Of a DNA stretch of 41,647 nt, positions 30,418-40,734 are shown in pieces. Below the pieces are notes generated by a model, which worked only from the letters and a program-made list of their open reading frames with translations, was not told the origin of the DNA and searched no databases. The translations under genes were made by a program, and so were the position numbers. This stretch comes from Scleroderma bovista. Lineage: Eukaryota; Basidiomycota; Agaricomycetes; Boletales; Sclerodermataceae. Within the stretch, counting starts at the first letter, position 1, and every line of letters starts with the position of its first letter. The stretch lies in contig JAYMGJ010000322.1 in the NCBI GenBank assembly GCA_037178675.1, positions 1 through 41,647 on the forward strand. The letters run 5' to 3'.

Positions 30418-32484
30418 TGTGAGTCAAAGTGTGGATTTGGGTCGGAGTAATAACCCAAACACAACACCAACAAAGGACTACAAATATGTGTGAGTGGTGG
30501 TTTACCTCCGCGGTGTCCAGAGAGGATGTGCTGAGGAGGGGGGAAGGGGATCTACACCAACAGGGTGATGCAGACAATGATGCAGGATACTCCTGGGGTA
30601 CAGGAGCAATAGATGATGAAGGGGATAGGGGTCTGGACTCTTCCTAAAGCCTAGGAAGTGTCAAAGCGGGGATTGAGGTGACTGGGACTGAAGTAGCAAT
30701 ACTACACCTAGAGGTTGGTGCAGCAAAGGGGCAGAGATGCCTCTGATGTCCAGAGGCGAGGAAGATAGACTGGTATGAAGCCTAGACTCTGCTTGAGCCT
30801 AGTAAAAAGAATAGATCTTGAATAACTTGGATAAACTTGACAATATTGAGCCTTTAGACCCTCACTGAAGCCTACAAGGACTCAAGGACTGAAGGGATAC
30901 TGATTGAGAGAGTCTGAGAGAGGGATAATTTCGTGCAATTGGGTCTCTCATCACTGGGCTGAGCCCAGGGGTTTAAATACATGGGGGGGCACAGCATTAA
31001 AGTACAAAAAGAGAAGGGAGTAAGCAGAATTTGTCAAGGATTGGTAAGGGATTGGTAAGAGCTTTGTAAGGGGTTTGTAAGTGATCAGTAAGCAAGGGAT
31101 AAGCAGGAATGAGTAAGCATAGGGAGCATGAATAAGCTGCTGAGTAAAGGAATGAGTAAGCTGCATGACAAGATTGATTGGTAAGGGAGTGAGTCATCAG
31201 CTGAGTAATATACCAAAAATGCGAAAGGGATAGAGTAATACTGATGACAAGAGAGCATCAGTAAGCAAGGGATGAGTCACTGCACAGCAGAAGGAGTCAT
31301 TGATGCACAGCCTAAGAAGTTTGATAGGGGGCTGTGTACCATCAGGAATTTGATGGGACAACAATGGGGGAGATCTGAGATAAATAGGGGGATTGTTCCA
31401 AGACAAAACAGCCACAAGAAGGGTACCAGGGGTCCAGAGGTCTTTTGGGGGGTCACCATACACTAAGGTATAGTGCATGTGTTCTAGCGCCGCTGAAGCG
31501 CAACCATGGGCTCCCTTGACAAGCTCTCTTCTGGGAAAGAATGAGAGAGGTTTCTTCTTCCTAATAGCACTATAAAGTGGGGGCATAACTGTCATGGTGC
31601 TGGGGGACGTCATCTGAAAGTGGGGAAGCAGATAGAGTATTGAATTTGATGCATCCAGGGAAGCGAGATGAACAACAGAGGAAGATGGACATGGCAAGTA
31701 TCTGGGAGGAAGGGACCATAGGCTGAGGGCTCAGGGGACACAGAGACGACCAGAGAAGACTTCTCAAGCTTGACAATAGACCTAAGATGACCAAAGTACA
31801 TCCTTGATGCAGGACTGACGAGGAGAACGCGCTGACCGAGAACGAGAGGGACTGAGGGAGCAGGCTGGGAAGATATGTGCCAGGCAGTGCATGGGAACTC
31901 TGGGAGAGGCTGTCCTAAGAGCAGGACATAGTGGAGATCTGCAGCAATAGCAGAGAAATGATCCAGAGAAAATACAGACTCCATAGTGAGCGATGAAGTG
32001 AACATCTGGATTGCGGGGGGAATATCTCCGTGGGAAATGAATGGATTTGCGTTGGAACTTGACAGGCAGATAGACCACATTCTAGGCTCTCTGACTTCAG
32101 AAACGATGGAGCTATTCAAAATATCAGAATGCCGGCACTGGGTGCCTAAAAATGACATTTGGGCACTAAAAATCATTTCTTCTCTTTCTCCTTCATTTCT
32201 CCATCAATTCTTCAGCTTCTTTGATTGTTCTGGTATGGGAGTTGGACTGCAGATGTGTGCATTCCTTTCTCATACCATAATTGATGACATTCCTTCAGTT
32301 TCTTCTGCTTCTTGTGCGAGGGATGACTGCTGGATGTCAGCATTCATCTCTTGCTCCAGGATAGTCTTCTTGTGTGATAGATGGCTATGATGATGGTCCA
32401 TCATGCTTATCCTTTGCATAAGGATCATTCAATATAGGTGTTATCTTCCATGTTCACTGTACCAAACCTGTTTGGTGCATGACA
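30418..32484 (-). mobile_element. Element D3, inverted near-identical copy of D2
   Basis: 2067 bp. On the minus strand it starts TGTCATGCACCAAACAGG and ends TTTGACTCACA. The minus-strand flank after its end is ATGC (30417-30414) in the Gypsy protease-RT linker; the other flank is inside the LTR of Gypsy element 4. Over roughly 1.75 kb it differs from D2 at only a few visible positions. Confidence 0.75.
31610..32080 (-). CDS. Conserved ORF of element D (copy in D3)
   Basis: 157 residues, from ATG 32080 to a stop at 31610. The product over this span is identical to the D2 copy; the only residue difference I see is further upstream in the open frame (Arg for Trp). Because D2 and D3 are almost identical, this copy adds no independent evidence for coding; the D1 comparison does. 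Confidence 0.5.
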   Translation of the reverse strand: MWSICLSSSNANPFISHGDIPPAIQMFTSSLTMESVFSLDHFSAIAADLHYVLLLGQPLPEFPCTAWHISSQPAPSVPLVLGQRVLLVSPASRMYFGHLRSIVKLEKSSLVVSVSPEPSAYGPFLPDTCHVHLPLLFISLPWMHQIQYSICFPTFR

Positions 32485-32988
32485 CCACTTGGATTCAACG
32501 ACAAGGACGACATGTGTTGATCCCTTGCGTAGGTTCCGGTCAAGGTGATGGGGATGGAGACAGAGACAGATAGAGACTGGAGTAGTGACTAAGTTGATTT
32601 CAGACTGAGGTGTACAGGATAATCTACAGAGTACTTATACTAAGTAAGAACTAGGGACGAGTATTTATGGTGACAAGTAAACAGCCTAATGGCAGACAAA
32701 GGATGACTAGAGTAAGGGATAGATCAGGTCCAATGAAAATAAAGTCAGGTCTGGTGAAAATGATACAAGGTAGGAGATATATCAAGTACACAGGGAACTC
32801 ATGTCAAGACAGGGTAGATGGGCAAGTGTGGTAAGGACTGGATGCAGGCTAGACCAAGAATCATAGTTAGTGGAAGCATATCTGCACGACTGTGACCAGA
32901 GTAGCTGAGAATGACCAGAGTTGATTTGTAGGGCTGCGACATGACCGGAGTAACTGGATATGATCCAGAGTTGGACATGGTCATAACA
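32485..32988 (-). mobile_element. 3' LTR of Gypsy element 4, truncated by D3
   Basis: On the minus strand it starts TGTTATGACCATGTCC and matches LTR-A up to TTGGATTCAACGAC; the last ~110 bp are missing because D3 begins there. Confidence 0.85.
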
Positions 32989-33003
32989 GTATCCCCCCTT
33001 TAG
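32989..33003 (-). promoter_or_regulatory. Polypurine tract of Gypsy element 4
   Basis: On the minus strand TAAAGGGGGGATAC abuts the 3' LTR; equivalent to AAGAGGGGGATAC in element 2. Confidence 0.7.
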
Positions 33004-33097
33004 GGGCCAAACTCATGAGGCACCAATGAGGCTGTGGTGTGGTCGCCTAGAAACAATGTGGAGTCCAGAGTGATTGTCTGAGTATGAAATCTGGATC

Positions 33098-33104
33098 TAT
33101 AAAG
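33098..33104 (+). promoter_or_regulatory. TATA box of the opposite-strand accessory gene, element 4
   Basis: TATAAAG in GGATCTATAAAGATCAGACC, 58 bp before ATG 33156 and just inside the 3' LTR. The same block stands before the element 2 copy. Confidence 0.65.
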
Positions 33105-33155
33105 ATCAGACCGGTTTTACTTTTTTACCCCCAGTTTCCTGCCATCAATTCCAAC

Positions 33156-34134
33156 ATGTCTGCCACTGCTAAGTCCACCACCCCCACTGTCCCTTCTGCA
33201 GTCGAGTCCAAGGACTGGACCAAGGTGCCAACTCCGGAACTCCAGTCTGGTAGCAAAGACGAGGTGTCCGTCCTCAACGCCAAAACAAAGGAGAGACATC
33301 AACACAAGCAGGTCAAGAAAGCAGAGAAGCAATTCTGGGAAGAGGCAGAGAGGCGAGCACGTGAAGAGGTGGAAGCAAGAGTTCATGAGGAGGCAGAGCA
33401 GAAAGCGAGAGAGGAGGTGGAGCAGGCAGAGAAGAACAGGGTGGAGGTGCAGCGGAGGGCTGCAGAGGTCACGGTGAGACAGAGGGCGCTGGCACAGGAG
33501 GCATTGAAGAAAAGAGCATGGGAAGAGCCAGAGGTGGGTCCGAGTGGTGACCAGAGCGACAACGTCCAGTAAGTACTCAGTATTTTTCTTTGCTATTTTT
33601 TATTAACTTCCTGGCAGGTGCATTCGCTGTGCGAAGCATAAAGCCAAGTGCAAAAGGGACCCAGAGAAACACCAGCAGTGTGCATGTATGAAGTGCACTG
33701 GGCTCAAGGAGCGGTGTGAGTGGCCGGAGGTGGGGAACAATGGGTCTGGGTCTGGCGGTGACAAGGGCAAGGGAAAGGCAGTTGAGACATCGCCACAAGG
33801 AGGGGAGAAAAGGAAGAAGAAGAAGACGGTCACCAAGGTCATCACTGACAACGATGACATCGTCAAGGTGCCAGGGCCATCTGGGCAGCGGTCCAGGTTT
33901 GACCCTGGACCATTTCTGGAGTGGTTGGACAGGCTGACTGGGGCCGTCAAGGTGATGACCTGGCAGATGTGCCAGGTCACGGATGCCACTCACTTGGTGG
34001 CAAGGGGGAATGAGCAGCTGACGGCTGGCCTCGAGACCTTTCTCGAGGAGTGCCATTTCTTCATGGTGCCCTGGGACAAGGATGAGGAGTTGGAGGACAG
34101 TGAGGCGGAAGTCAACCCAGAGGAGGTCGAATAA
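33156..34134 (+). CDS. Opposite-strand Zn(II)2Cys6 accessory protein of Gypsy element 4
   Basis: Exons 33156-33568 and 33618-34134 join across a 49-nt intron (GTAAGT...GGCAG) into 309 residues. Residues 1-40 are Ser/Thr/Pro-rich; ~45-125 are a highly charged coiled coil (AEKQFWEEAERRAREEVEAR). The splice junction leads directly into the cluster: C139-x2-C142-x6-C149-x11-C161-x2-C164-x6-C171, exactly the fungal Zn(II)2Cys6 DNA-binding spacing, plus an extra Cys159. A basic run GEKRKKKKTVTK is a likely nuclear signal; the tail has FDPGPFLEWLDRLTGAV and ends acidic. It converges on pol (stop at 34344, 210 bp away). In element 2 the frame runs about 19 residues further; here CAA has become TAA at 34132. 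A DNA-binding role for the host or element promoter is an inference; a non-DNA-binding zinc fold is the alternative. Confidence 0.8.
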
Positions 34135-34343
34135 GAAGTCCAGGGGCTCCATGAGGAGCAGGAGAACCCTGGTGGCAGTGTGCCAGAGTAGGTGGTCCGG
34201 ACCGGACCTTGTAAATAGAATGTAAATTAGTTTTACTTTTGTTTATAAAGAAAAGTGGACTGGGTTTGAGAGTGAGTGATATTACTTGAGACAGTGAAAC
34301 AGATAGGGGAAACAGATAAAGGAAACGGAAGGCAAGAGTAATA

Positions 34344-37291
34344 CTACATGGACACAAGTGGTCCGGGTTTGTCCAGGTACCAGACATGATAGTTTTCTAA
34401 CAGTTCTGTAGCATTGCCAAGTTTGGTGGCAAGTAGCCATGACATTTCTTCATCAGTTCCTTCATAACCGGACCATCACACCAAGTAGAGTAACTTGCAC
34501 GATTTGCGTCGATGGTCAACCTTGGAGTTGAGGATTTCAGCAATCTCCAACTCCAGTTCACTATCTACTTCGACCGGTGGTGGAGGAGGTTGTATCCAGT
34601 CCAGTATGATGTTGGGTATGGCCAGTTTGAGTTGGGAGACGTGGAAAACGGGGTGAACTGTGCGCATGGAATCAGGAAGATGGAGGGTAAAGGAGAGTGA
34701 GCCTACTTGAGCTATAATGGTATACAGCCCAAGGTTCTTTTCTGATAGTTTTTTTGGATGGTTGAGTCGACCGGAAGTACTTGGCTTTGACATATACTTG
34801 ATCGCCTACTTTGAAGTCTGGTGCCGGATTACGTTTGGCATCAGCCGGACCTTGGTAGTGAAGTTGCATGTTAGCCATTTCTTCATGAAGGTATTGATGC
34901 AGTGACTCAAGGTCAACTGCGTAATCACGAGCCCTGGCGGAGGTCATGTCTCATTCTGGGTAGACAGAAATGTGAGGGTGGTAGCCCTTGTTAGCAAAGA
35001 ACGGAGAGACTCTGGTGGTAGCACTAGGTGCATTGTTGTATGTGAACTCTGCCAGCAGGAGTAAGTCTGCCCAGTTGTCCTGCTGGTAGTTGCAGTAGAT
35101 TCGGAGGTACTGTTCAAGGGTCTGGTTAGAGTGCTCGGTCTGGCCATCACCCTCTGGGTGGTAACTGGAGGTGAAGTAGAGGCACATGTTGAGGGCTTTT
35201 CTGAGTGACTGGAAGAAGTGTGAAACAAACTCTGTACCGCAATCTGAGGTGACATGGGCGGGAACACCGTGCTTGGAGAATACATGGAGCAGGAAGAGTT
35301 TTGTGAGCTCCAGGCTAGTGATGGTGTCATGAGTAGGGATGAAAATGGCTTGTTTAGAAAGCCAGTCTACCACGACCAGGATGTCTGTAAAGCCAGTAGA
35401 TGAGGGGAGTTGCTCGATGAAATCCATCAAGATGGAATTCCATGGCTTCTCCAGTATGGGGAGCTGTTTCAGCAGCCCATAGGGTCTATGGTGCGGTGTC
35501 TTAGCTTGTGCACAGAAGGTACAGGACCGGATGTAATCGTTGACAAAGGTCCAGAGACTGGGCCAAGTATACTCACACTGGATTAGCTCTAGGGTCTGGT
35601 TTTGCCCAAAGTGATTAGCGAGTGGGTGATCATGTTGATACTGGAGTAGAGACAGAGGTCATCCAAGTCCAGTATGTATATGTGACCGTCTAGTCGAAGG
35701 AATCCAGCCTCATTGGTGGACCAACGAGAGTCCAGTGGATCTGCAAGGTGGATCTGGGCAATGGGATCAGAGGGTAGTGCAGAGAGGATGTCACTATGGA
35801 GTGTTTCTACGTCCATAATTGCAACTGCATGGAGGACCGGGAACTCTAGATAGGTGGCGCAAAGTGAGTTAGACAATTGTTCTTGAGTGAACACCAGCCG
35901 GAGGTTTTGGGGGTTAACCCAGGCATAGCCACTATCCCCCTGTTTGGGGTAGACGTCCCATCATCTAGTGAGAGCGTCAGGCTTGGCACCGAGTTTTCCA
36001 GGGCAGAAACGAATGACAAGATTAAATTGCGAGAGGAATTCAGACCACCGGGCTTGCCGGCGGGACAGTACTTTTGAGGTTGAGAAATACTCGAGATTCT
36101 TGTGGTCCGTGATGACATCAATAGGAGAGGCAGAGCCTTCAACGTAGTGGCACCAGTTCCGGAATGCTTCAAAGATAGCTAACAATTCCTTATCGTGGGT
36201 GTCATAGTTTAACTCCAGAGCAGTCAAAGTCCGGGAGTAGTAGGCGACCAGACGGATCTCTCTGTTGGCGCAGGTAATAGACAAGATACTGGTGACAGCA
36301 TAGTCGGAGGCATCAGTTTCCACAATGATAGGGGTGTCCGGAATGAAGTGGGTGAGGATGGGCGCAGTGGTGAAGGCATGCTTGAGAGCATTGAAGGAAT
36401 GTCGACAGTCCTTGGAGAAGTTCCAAGGAGCATCTTTCCAGGTGAGCTGGGTAAGAGGGACCACAATGTCTGAGTAATTGAATATAAACCGGCGGTAGAA
36501 GTTGGCGAACTGGATGTCCTTTACCTTTCATGGTTCGGGCCAGTCAGAGATAGTTTGGATCTTGTCTGGAGACATTGTCAAACCGTCCGGAGAGAGGCGA
36601 TAGCCAAGATACTCTACCGAGTCTGAGTGGAACTCACATTTCTCCGGTTTGGTGAAGAGGCCATGTAACCGGAGTCGGCGGAGCACTTCCTGGACGTGCT
36701 GCTGGTGGGACTCCATATCCTTGGAGTAGATGAGGATGTCGTCAAGGTACACAATGATGCAGACATCCAGCATGTCAGCAAAGATAGTGTTGACAAAGTG
36801 CTGGAAGGCTGCTGGGGCATTAGTGAGGCTGAAGGGCATGACTAACCACTCGTAGGACCCATAGCACATGTGGAAGGCAGTTTTCCACTCATCACCCAGA
36901 GCAATCCAGATGAGATGGTAGGCATGCCAGACGTCGATCTTGGAGTAGATCTTGGCATGGCTGGGAGAGTCCAAAAGGTCAGAAATGAGAGGGAGTGGGT
37001 AGTGATCCTTTTTGGTGATTTTGTTAAGACCTTGGAAGTCAACGCAGAGGCAGAGAGATCCATCCTTCTTCTTTATGAAGAGGACCGGAGCAGCGTGGGA
37101 GGAAGCGGTAGGACAGATGAAACCTGTATTAAGATTCTTGTCGATGAAAGTCTGGAGAGCAAGAGCTCAACTGGAGACAGTGAGTAGAGAGTTCCCAAAG
37201 GTGGAGAGGTACCTTCTTCAAGGTTGATCTTTAGATCGTAGTCGCGATGTGGGGGAAGTTCAGAGGCCTTTGCCTTGCTGAATACATCCAC
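34344..37291 (-). pseudogene. Gypsy element 4 pol: RT, RNase H, integrase, chromodomain
   Basis: Minus strand. RT: DVFSKAKASELPPHRDYDLK, frameshift near 37150, [49 protein letters not shown], catalytic YLDD intact (36750-36739), frameshift near 36530. RNase H: 36464-35961, with IVETDASDYAVTSIL, HDKELLAIFEAFRNW and TDHKNLEYF. Integrase: FTQEQLSNSL (35894), a frameshift near 35640, then 35430-34951 with MDFIEQLP, TSDCGTEFVSHF and PEGDGQTEHSNQTLEQ giving the DD-35-E residues; a stop follows at 34950-34948. GPF/Y and chromodomain follow: LEIAEILNSKVDHRRKSCK, an in-frame TGA at 34478-34476, then WSGYEGTDEEMSWL to TAG at 34344. Few lesions, so it was active comparatively recently. Confidence 0.9.
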
Positions 37292-37608
37292 ATAATCACG
37301 ATACTCTGGAGGGACAATGTCCAGGTCCAGTGGAGTAGAGGCGGAGGAAGAACGAGCCTTTGCTGCATCAGAGGGACGTAGCTGAAGTTGGTATTTGGTG
37401 GATCCCTCTAATTTTCACACACACACAAATGCGGCTGCATTAATTAGAGAGATGTGCAGAGGGGTGCAAACCAGAGTGTCGACAGATGGCGCAAGGCCAG
37501 GGTCAAATTGGCTGGAGAGGCTGGAGACAGGGTTACTGGACAGAACTGGAGAAGGAGTCAATGGGGGCGCTGGCAAACTTTCTGCAAGTGTTCAGATTGT
37601 TAAACTGC

Positions 37609-38010
37609 TCAATACCCAGTCAATCGACAGATTGTAGCGGGTGAGCCAGTTATGTCCGAGAACAATTTTGCATTCAGAATCCAGCGGAGTTGGTAAAAGG
37701 TCATGGGGGTGACATCACCAGATGTGGGGAACTTCACTGATAGGTCGACGGCTTGAGTAATTACAACATTTGAGGTACCGTCAAAAAGCCGGAGTACAAC
37801 CGGGGAAACGGAGTAAGTGAGGAGAGAGTGTCGGAGAGCATATTTGGTATCTACAAAACAGTGCATGGAACCAGAGTCCACAAGTGCACGGAGTTCTGGT
37901 AAATCGTAAGACAAAAGGAGAACATGAGGCATAAGAGAATTAGGATCGTCAAGAGCGGATGCATTGAGGTGAGCCTCCTTGGGTGCACTTCCGGAGTCAA
38001 CGCAGCTCAC
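37609..38010 (-). pseudogene. Retropepsin of Gypsy element 4
   Basis: Begins SCVDSGSAPKEAHLNAS and has the intact active site LRALVDSGSMHCFVD. Then RLFDGTSNVVITQAVDLSVKF. A frameshift near 37690 (after PMTFY) changes the expected ending [14 protein letters not shown]. The stretch 37300-37608 is the protease-RT linker and includes CA-rich sequence near 37415-37430. Confidence 0.85.
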
Positions 38011-38036
38011 CGGTTGTGTGGAGGGCCAGGAGCTGC

Positions 38037-39383
38037 TTACTCTTTTTTTGACTTGGAGTTGGCACCCGAGTTAGTAGAGTCTGTTTTACTGGACTCAGCA
38101 GCGATGGCCGCAGCACAAGCCTTGGCTTTTTTGGTCTTCTTTGGACAGTTGTCCACAAAGTGACCAGTACCCCCACAGAACATGCAGAGATTGTTGTCCA
38201 GACACCGTTTGTGCTCATCTGCAGTTAGCTTCCCATCTTTACCAAGCTTGTTGGTGAGGTCTGGCCTGGTGGAACCAGAAGAGGATGGGTTGCTGGTCAT
38301 CTTGGACAAGCCAGTGGGGGTGGAGCTAGAGGTGTTGCTGGTTTTGGATTTCTCCTTGCCATACTTAGGTGAGGTGCCTCCGGAGTTGGAGGACTTAGTT
38401 GGGGATGAGGTGGACTGACTCTTTGTGGTATGAGCAACCTCGTCTTTGCGCTCCCAGTAGCACACATCAATCTCCTGGCATAGTGCCTGGAGTCCATGGA
38501 GAGTCAGGGGCTTGCTGACTCGAGCAATCTTGTCTTTCAGACGATCCGGAAGTCCAGAGTAGAACAGGTGGCAGAGTGCGCCATCTCCATAATCCTGGAC
38601 CTGGGAGGCGAGTTGGTTGAAGTCCACGATATACCACATAACACAATGTGCGTCCTTCATCCAGAGGTGCTCGAGTTGATACTTGGCATCGGTGATGGGG
38701 TCATGAGGTCCGAATGTACTCTGTAGTTCAATGACAAAGTGGACCCAGCTGTCCATCCAGCATGGACAGTCAGCCGGATTGCCGGAGTTCAGGAGGTCTG
38801 GTTCGAACCATTCCAAGGTCATACCTTTCAAATAGGATTGGGTGAAGGTTGCCTTAGCCCTATCCAAGTGGAACATCTTGGCATGATCCTGAAAGCAGAG
38901 TTCACACTGGACCAAAAAGGTCCTGAGGTTTTTGGGGTCCATACTGTTGAAGGTGTCCAGTTCACGGACTTTGGCATGGGAGGAAGAGGACTCATTGGTC
39001 CAGCGGAAAGAATGGGAGAGGCAGTTGACGGCGATGGCTAGATTGTGGAAAACAGCTAGACCAGGGTCTAGCTCTTCCGGGGCGTCAACAAACTTGTTGT
39101 TGTTGTTGTTGTTGCCATCTCCAGGGTCGTCCAGATCATCTCCAGGACCATCTTCTGGGCCAAACTATTGGAATCGACTGGGTTTGTGACACTCCGGAGT
39201 GGAGTCGTGACAGTAGGGAAACCTGTCACCAGGAGCAGATCCATGGTGACCTAAGTCTGCAGAACCACGAAGGCTCTGAGATGCAGTGTCATGACACAGA
39301 GTCACAGACACTGCTGGGTTTTGAGCTGTGAAGCTCCGGAATTGGCTTACCGAAGCCAGAGGTTGCCTGCAGTTGGCAGACAT
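38037..39383 (-). pseudogene. Gag of Gypsy element 4
   Basis: From ATG 39383 (SANCRQPLASVSQFRSF) through an N-terminal region, an in-frame TAG at 39167-39165 where element 2 has Trp (TGG), a poly-Asn tract near 39100-39118, then the capsid (MDPKNLRTFLVQCELCFQDH at 38942, ELQSTFGPHDPITDAKYQLE) and zinc knuckle CMFCGGTGHFVDNC, with a Lys-rich end at 38037. Apart from the one stop it is open over about 450 codons. The ATG is probably accidental: element 2 has additional N-terminal codons, so this copy is truncated at its 5' side. Confidence 0.85.
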
Positions 39384-40371
39384 CCAGCAAGGATTTCAGT
39401 CCAAAGGGATGGAGAACTGCTCCAGGCAGGACAGTGAGGGTCAGCAATGAAGGGAAAAAAAATTGTCTCTCACTTAAATGGATTGAAGTGGAGGCTCAAA
39501 TGTGTTTTGCAGCACCTGCAGCTGCATGGTAGAATACCTGAGTGGGGGTAAAAAAAATGCAGTGTAGACATAAAATATTATAAAATGATTCCACATACCA
39601 CAAATGATGAAGATAGATGTCATTTGCATGCATACAGTGCCAGGCAAGTGATCTGAATGGCAAAGATGGTTGTTGTTGATTGTTGTTGAAGGAAAGCGAG
39701 TACTAGTAGTGAACATGATGTTGCAGATGTGCACAGAGAGGGGGCAGGACAGGAATGATGGTGGGGGTGGGAGTGGAGTGGAGTGGAGTGTGGAGTGGAA
39801 GTGCTGATGACAATACTTAAGAGCATGTGGCAATGCTTGCAGAAAGGTTCAATTCTCCAAAAACAAATTACAACTTTCTCTGAAAACAAATCTAATTCTC
39901 CAAAAAAAAAGCCAAAATCTCTCATTTTAATTTCAGATAGTATCTGGATAGTCTCTCCCAGTGACCTCAAAATCCTGCAAATTTGGGAGAAATATGGGCA
40001 ACACTTGATCATGTGGGATAGAAAAGTTTACAGAGCAAGATGAAGGACATGCTTTGGCATCCTGCTCTTACCATAGATGAGTAAGTATCCTTGGCTTGTG
40101 TATACCAGTATTAACAATGAGAATCATCTATGTAGTCATTACAAGATCTTTTATGCAGCAAATGTTTTATCATGTTTGCAGCATGAAGTCCTCATATGCA
40201 TGCTGTTTGCCAAGTCTCTTGAAGTTGTGAAAAGGCTAGATGAACTTGGGTCAGATTTTCTTTGACTTTTGACACACAATAACATGATGTAATTATAGCA
40301 TTGAACAAAGGCAGGCAAAGTATGGTACTGCATAAGAACATCATTATCTGTCCCTCCGACCATCCCATTCA
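39384..40371. other. Non-coding stretch with microsatellite
   Basis: No convincing gene. It contains GTT-type repeats near 39668-39690, a GGAGT/GGAGTG microsatellite at about 39768-39800 and a run of A at 39901-39909. A short open stretch near 39970-40040 (KILQIWEKYGQHLIM) might be the remnant of a coding region but is too short to assign. Confidence 0.5.
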
Positions 40372-40656
40372 ATGTTTCAAAGACCACAGCAAGAAATTTA
40401 CAAATACAGTGATATTACAAAGGATTCTGTTGATTCTGCCCTTGACATATCAACTCTTTCTAAAGTTCTTGGCCAGCAGTTCTGCTTCAGACAAGATAAT
40501 ATTTTCTTCTGTGTTTGTGCTGTTAAGGTATCCTTGGAGGTGTACTGGTTTACCATCCAGTATGAAAATAATGAGTATGTTTTTACTGACTTACTGTCAT
40601 TACTGCTCTCACTTGGTATGCCAGACAGCTCCAGTATGTTAGTTTGGAGGAATTGA
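40372..40656 (+). CDS. Short ORF of unknown function (possible partial gene)
   Basis: 95-codon frame reading MFQRPQQEIYKYSDITKDSV ... LSKVLGQQFCFRQDNIFF, VYWFTIQYENNEYVFTDLL, LSLGMPDSSSMLVW. Its amino-acid composition looks protein-like (regular hydrophobic spacing, few rare residues), and it is followed within 100 bp by a Copia protease frame. I do not recognise it; it could be a captured host fragment or an unrelated gene end. Confidence 0.3.
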   Translation: MFQRPQQEIYKYSDITKDSVDSALDISTLSKVLGQQFCFRQDNIFFCVCAVKVSLEVYWFTIQYENNEYVFTDLLSLLLSLGMPDSSSMLVWRN

Positions 40657-40734
40657 AAGGGATGTTGGAAAGCAGTAGTCTTGTACAGTAAATTCTGCAT
40701 GTTGCATTACATGTATATTCTGTATATTCATCAT

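Larger units (their letters stand above)
32485..39383 (-). mobile_element. Gypsy element 4 (Ty3 chromovirus), best preserved copy
   Basis: Minus strand order: gag (39383-38037), protease (38010-37609), RT, RNase H, integrase, chromodomain (37291-34344), opposite-strand accessory gene (33156-34134), polypurine tract and 3' LTR (32988-32485, cut by D3). Gag begins abruptly at about 39383, so the 5' LTR and the first residues of Gag are missing. All catalytic motifs of RT and integrase are present, with a small number of frameshifts and stops. Confidence 0.9.

Noticed and set aside
37924..38163. 79-codon plus-strand ORF, also present as 9927-9688 in element 2
   Set aside because: Antisense shadow of gag/protease; recurrence follows from homology of the sense genes.
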